From Bifidobacterium breve (GTDB lineage Bacteria; Actinomycetota; Actinomycetes; Nanopelagicales; Nanopelagicaceae), in assembly GCA_945866155.1 (NCBI GenBank), contig CAMBGL010000047.1:1-8449 (forward strand): a stretch of 8,449 bases of DNA, given 5' to 3'. The notes below the pieces were generated by a model. That model was not told the DNA's origin. It made no database searches and saw only the letters and a program-made list of their open reading frames with translations. Positions 5,633-8,449 of the stretch are shown here, one piece after another (position 1 is the stretch's first letter; each line of letters begins with the position of its first letter). The position numbers were made by a program, and so were the translations under genes.

Positions 5633-6880
5633 CTACTTCTTTTTATAGCCAGAAGGACACTTTGGATTTGTACCTGTAATTTTCTTCAAAGTCTTCATTT
5701 TTATGCAGCTGATCGTAACTTTTTTTGGAGACTTTATAACAGGAGCAGCCACCACTGCCTTCTCACTTGCCATGGGTGTGGGTGAGGCACTAACTACAGG
5801 AGTTGGGTTCTCTGCCTTGATAACTTTGAGTTGAACAGTGGGCGCGCTGAAATGAAAACCTCGAGCATTTACTACAAGAAAACCATTCTCAATTTTGAAT
5901 GATGTTGTTGCAACCTGGGTAGTTCCATCAGAATTAATTACTGACACTTCAACTTTAGGAGATTTTGAAACATTGTTGCCCGGCCACATGCAATCCATCC
6001 AAGCAACAGACATGTACGTGGTGAAAAATCCCGTAGATAGCCCTCCCGTAGATAGCAAGTGTGGAGAGTAAATTTCAAATTTCATTGTGTCATTATCGAC
6101 AAGGCGGGGAATGCCACCACCATAGGCATTATGTGATGTCACTGGATAACCCAATTTGCTACATCGAGTATCCCCGTATGAGCCACCAGGAATAGAACTT
6201 GCATGATCAATGAGGAAATACATTCGTATGTTTTCAGAATCAGATTTTGTTTGATCCGATTCTTCATTGGATAGACCAATAAGTGGGCGCCCCGCATAAT
6301 TTGTTCCAATAAATGGAGAGCCTATGTATGTATATCGGTGTCCATTTTCAATTTTTTCATCTCTATAGTCAGCATTCGCTGCCATTAGAAAAGCTGCTAC
6401 AGGAACAACCCACGAACTTCTAAAAACAAACTTGAACTTGATGCCCGAGGTAACATCTTTGATCGGAGGATCAACAAATGCAAAAGTCATTTTGGGCTGT
6501 AAATTGAAATTTACTTGTTCGCCTCTGTAATTTTCACCGCTGAGATTTCCATCGGTATAGATCTGACGAGTTGTTCCATCAATATCGACAAAACTCCACG
6601 ACGTAAGGCTATTTTCGGTGACCTGATTCTTGGAATCTAAGTAGTTTCCAGTTGGGGCTTGAAGAAGTTTGAACTCATTTGTGGTTCCGTTAGGCAAAAT
6701 TGCACTAAGGGATTCGATGCATGTGAGGTGTGCCGGTGATGCGCACGGCCTAAGGACCATTCTTCCACTTGTGCTTTGTTCGATTTCTACTACCGGAGTT
6801 ACATCGGCGCTTGCTAACCCGATAGGTAAAGTTGAAAAAGAAAAAACCGCGAGACTAATCCAGAGAACTCTCTGATTCAT
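5633..6880 (-). CDS. Secreted protein with C-terminal Cys-basic-Cys tail (paralogue 2)
   Basis: A 415-aa exported protein of unknown function. The signal peptide spans residues 1-25 (core VLWISLAVFSFSTLPI, cleavage after A-S-A). The mature start has C46-x7-C54 followed by I-E-S, exactly as in the neighbouring paralogue. The body is beta-like with Tyr/Gly-rich stretches and C240 and C297. Residues about 270-300 (LSTGFFTTYMSVAWMDCMW) align with TVNTGFYFASISYADAIALW of paralogue 1. A Pro/Ser/Ala linker at about 357-385 precedes the tail, where C392 and C408 have the same 15-residue separation as in paralogue 1, ending PSGYKKK. Overall identity is low, so the duplication is old or the pair was recruited from a larger family. 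TAGCCT six bases before the ATG suggests a leaderless start; AGAGA adjacent to ATG is too close to be a Shine-Dalgarno. Confidence 0.84.
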   Translation of the reverse strand: MNQRVLWISLAVFSFSTLPIGLASADVTPVVEIEQSTSGRMVLRPCASPAHLTCIESLSAILPNGTTNEFKLLQAPTGNYLDSKNQVTENSLTSWSFVDIDGTTRQIYTDGNLSGENYRGEQVNFNLQPKMTFAFVDPPIKDVTSGIKFKFVFRSSWVVPVAAFLMAANADYRDEKIENGHRYTYIGSPFIGTNYAGRPLIGLSNEESDQTKSDSENIRMYFLIDHASSIPGGSYGDTRCSKLGYPVTSHNAYGGGIPRLVDNDTMKFEIYSPHLLSTGGLSTGFFTTYMSVAWMDCMWPGNNVSKSPKVEVSVINSDGTTQVATTSFKIENGFLVVNARGFHFSAPTVQLKVIKAENPTPVVSASPTPMASEKAVVAAPVIKSPKKVTISCIKMKTLKKITGTNPKCPSGYKKK

Positions 6881-6886
6881 TCTCTG

Positions 6887-6892
6887 AGGCTA
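6887..6892 (-). promoter_or_regulatory. Predicted -10 for leaderless mRNA of secreted paralogue 2
   Basis: TAGCCT on the minus strand lies exactly six bases before the ATG at 6880, the spacing seen for several other genes here. TATCAC just upstream is an alternative -10. No -35 is evident. Confidence 0.33.
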
Positions 6893-6983
6893 GTGATACT
6901 TGCTCTAAAGCATTCGAACACGCAGACCAATAAAGTCATTGAGGTTCGGTTTTTAGTTCAAGCCCCTTCAAACACAAGATTAA

Positions 6984-7169
6984 TCAGCCACCTGAAACAA
7001 AACGAAGTGGTTTTACTAACTCATTTGTTGCAAGTAGCTCAAGTGCGCTCACTGTTGCTGGTGTGATTTCGCGATCAGGCTTGGCCTCAGGGGCATCGAG
7101 AAAGAATGAGACAACGCAATCGCCACAGGCAATAGCGCGCATAGTGCAGTTCTGACAGTTGATGATCAT
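6984..7169 (-). CDS. Small CxxC-x6-CxxC protein, 61 aa
   Basis: A 61-aa protein with four cysteines near the N-terminus, C5-x2-C8-x6-C15-x2-C18, in the context INCQNCTMRAIACGDCVVSF. The short six-residue gap between pairs would suit a compact zinc knuckle or an iron-sulfur site better than a classical ribbon. Residues about 35-60 form a helix (ATVSALELLATNEL) and end VKPLRFVSGG. I have an impression of small actinobacterial proteins with a similar A-C-x-D-C-V-V start and V-P-L-R-x-V ending, but cannot name the family. There is no signal peptide or membrane helix. ATG 7169 has no Shine-Dalgarno; TACCGT lies six bases upstream, and ATTTGTCAG lies 11 bases further. The gene follows the 131-aa membrane protein after 51 bp. 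Confidence 0.75.
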   Translation of the reverse strand: MIINCQNCTMRAIACGDCVVSFFLDAPEAKPDREITPATVSALELLATNELVKPLRFVSGG

Positions 7170-7175
7170 GGAATT

Positions 7176-7200
7176 ACGGTAAAGCCCGCCACTGACAAAT
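7176..7200 (-). promoter_or_regulatory. ATTTGTCAG element and -10 for the 61-aa CxxC gene
   Basis: On the minus strand ATTTGTCAG (7192-7200) is followed, 11 bases after TTGTCA, by TACCGT (7176-7181), then six bases and the ATG. The arrangement repeats base for base in spacing upstream of the gene starting at 7616. TTGTCA-N11 is too short for a -35/-10 pair, so the 9-mer is more likely a regulator site or an unusual promoter part. Confidence 0.38.
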
Positions 7201-7220
7201 GCATTGGTGCGTGTCGCCGT

Positions 7221-7616
7221 TTATGGCCTAATAACTACTTTGACGATATCGGCAGCCGTTGCCGACTCCCCTAGTTCGTGATTTACATTCGTTGGAATTC
7301 CATTGATTTGCGCAGCGCCCAAGAAAGCGAGTTGGGCTGCAATCTCAGTCATCCAATACAGGGCACCTGGGCCTGCTCGATCCAGAATGCGCTGAGCCTC
7401 GGCCAATTGGCGATCACTGAACTTTTCAACATCGTTATTGTCATCTTCAATGACGCGCAGCAAGAAGTTCTTTATATCTAAGCCAATGCCAGTTGCATCG
7501 TTGGAGCTTTCAACTAGTTCTCGCAATTCGGCATCTAGGCCGCGCGCCTTTTTACGTTTCTTGGTGCGGTTGAGGAATAGATAGATCAGGACTGTGAAAA
7601 AGAGTAATTCGAACAT
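7221..7616 (-). CDS. Single-pass membrane protein with cytoplasmic domain, 131 aa
   Basis: Residues 2-15 are strongly hydrophobic (FELLFFTVLIYLFL), followed at once by a very basic segment NRTKKRKKAR. By the positive-inside rule this anchors the protein with its C-terminus in the cytoplasm. The remaining 105 residues are mostly helical: an acidic patch (about 57-65, EDDNNDVE) and a helix-turn-helix-like pair about 67-104 (SDRQLAEAQRIL, ALYWMTEIAAQLAFLGAAQI). A short beta-like end ADIVKVVIRP follows. There are no cysteines or catalytic motifs. The gene lies 36 bp after the cytochrome P450 and 51 bp before the CxxC gene in the same direction, each gap carrying an ATTTGTCAG element. ATG 7616 lacks a Shine-Dalgarno. 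I do not recognise the family. Confidence 0.78.
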   Translation of the reverse strand: MFELLFFTVLIYLFLNRTKKRKKARGLDAELRELVESSNDATGIGLDIKNFLLRVIEDDNNDVEKFSDRQLAEAQRILDRAGPGALYWMTEIAAQLAFLGAAQINGIPTNVNHELGESATAADIVKVVIRP

Positions 7617-7622
7617 GAAACC

Positions 7623-7647
7623 ATTGTGAACCCTAAGGCTGACAAAT
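7623..7647 (-). promoter_or_regulatory. ATTTGTCAG element and -10-like hexamer for the 131-aa gene
   Basis: ATTTGTCAG (7639-7647, minus strand) is followed 11 bases after TTGTCA by CACAAT (7623-7628), six bases, then ATG. CACAAT keeps the second-position A and final T that matter most for a -10. The spacing equals that at 7176-7200. Confidence 0.33.
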
Positions 7648-7652
7648 GGGGC

Positions 7653-8449
7653 TTATAGGCTGATGTAGAGCTTCTCAATTACCAGAGGCACTGTGCTGAG
7701 CTCATCTGGGTAGCGCATGATGGCGGTGTCGGGCGAGATGCTCCAATTGAAGTTCATCGCAAGGAGAACTTGTAGGAAGACTCTGACTTCAAATTCAGCT
7801 AAGTGATTGCCAATACACGTGTGTGGTCCAAAGCCAAATGCAACGTGAGAATTGCGCTCTCTGCGCAAATTGATTGTTGTTGGATCTGGAAATACTTCTG
7901 GATCAAAATTTCCAGATACGAAGCTGATGTTTACATATCTATCATCAGGCAAATTTGTGGCTCCTGTTTCAGGAACAGTTGTTCTACCCATCCATGGAAT
8001 TGGGGTGAGGTAGCGCAAGAATTCTTGCACGGCGCTATCGATTAATGCTGGCTCAGCAATGAGCATCTCTTTATCTGCTGGATTATTGCCAAGGTGCAGC
8101 AAAATTCCTGCAATCATCTTCACCATTGTGTCTCGGCCACCGGCCAACATGACACTAACGATTCCTCTAAATTCAATCGCGCTTACTTGCCTACCTTCAA
8201 TTTCCATATGCGCGATGCGATGCCAAACATCGCCACTTTCAATACTCATGCTCTCTTCGTAGACGCGGTCGATGTATGCATGTAGCACGCTGCCATCTCG
8301 CTCTGGCCCTGTTGCTGTCCAGACATCTGGTCCCCAAGAAATCCATTCAGTGACATCTTTTTCGCGACCATACAAAATTCCTAAGTTATGCATAACGATT
8401 GGAAGTGCAAGGTGTGGAATTACATCTCGTGATGGATCTTTGAGAAATT
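7653..8449 (-). CDS. Cytochrome P450, C-terminal part (N-terminus beyond window)
   Basis: A heme-thiolate monooxygenase using O2 and electrons from a redox partner. The visible 264 residues are in an open frame to the window edge; the frame continues 18 codons above the internal ATG at 8393, so that ATG is not the start. Motifs in visible numbering: I-helix AGGRDT at 102-107 with the oxygen-activating Asp-Thr; K-helix ExxR as EFLR at 142-145; the meander NFDPEVFPDP; and the heme loop FGFGPHTCIG with the Cys ligand at 211. About 130-150 residues, the normal N-terminal third, should lie outside. The soluble type is likely (bacterial class). Substrate cannot be read, and no ferredoxin or reductase is in the window. 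It may lead the transcription unit continuing to the 131-aa gene. Confidence 0.92.
   Translation of the reverse strand, partial: FLKDPSRDVIPHLALPIVMHNLGILYGREKDVTEWISWGPDVWTATGPERDGSVLHAYIDRVYEESMSIESGDVWHRIAHMEIEGRQVSAIEFRGIVSVMLAGGRDTMVKMIAGILLHLGNNPADKEMLIAEPALIDSAVQEFLRYLTPIPWMGRTTVPETGATNLPDDRYVNISFVSGNFDPEVFPDPTTINLRRERNSHVAFGFGPHTCIGNHLAEFEVRVFLQVLLAMNFNWSISPDTAIMRYPDELSTVPLVIEKLYISL

Noticed and set aside
6915..6948. CGAAC and GTTCG half-sites upstream of secreted paralogue 2 as a second LexA box
   Set aside because: The half-sites are 24 bp apart instead of 4, so one LexA dimer could not bind both.
6944..6975. T-arm-like GTTCAAGCCCC suggesting a tRNA
   Set aside because: No matching acceptor, D or anticodon stems could be found on either strand.

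Overview
The window looks like chromosome from a small-genome freshwater actinobacterium, close to the acI / Nanopelagicales group. The base composition is moderate to low in G+C by eye. Genes are packed tightly with 4-bp start/stop overlaps, and many starts look leaderless. Two secreted proteins end in a Cys-(basic)-Cys-P-x-G-[FY]-K-K tail that I associate with these bacteria. This assignment rests on recall and gene style, not on a search.

Layout. Minus strand, 1-1112: the N-terminus of a membrane-anchored protein cut by the window edge, preceded by a 306-aa TPR-like repeat protein and possibly a 27-aa leader ORF, with 4-bp GTGA overlaps at both junctions. Upstream of this set, at 1166-1179, is a perfect match to the Gram-positive/actinobacterial LexA (SOS) box, next to a minus-strand extended -10. 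Plus strand, 1285-1780: a 62-aa orphan and a 56-aa Cys2-Cys2 zinc-ribbon-like protein. Minus strand, 1796-3141: glutamate dehydrogenase followed by a 37-aa basic micro-ORF coupled through ATGA. Plus strand, 3289-4260: a CorA-type divalent-cation channel, divergent from glutamate dehydrogenase. Minus strand, 4271-6880: two diverged paralogous secreted proteins. Minus strand, 6984-8449: a 61-aa CxxC/CxxC protein, a 131-aa single-pass membrane protein and the C-terminal two thirds of a cytochrome P450.

How it fits together. No single pathway unites the window; it reads as core and family-specific genes in short transcription units. Two themes stand out. First, possible SOS control of an operon made of a TPR protein and a membrane protein. 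Second, expression style: apparent first genes carry a -10-like hexamer 6-7 nt before the start codon, with no convincing Shine-Dalgarno, whereas internal or leadered genes have Shine-Dalgarno sequences. No RNA genes, insertion sequences, CRISPR arrays or convincing rho-independent terminators were found. No gap between supported genes exceeds 300 bases.
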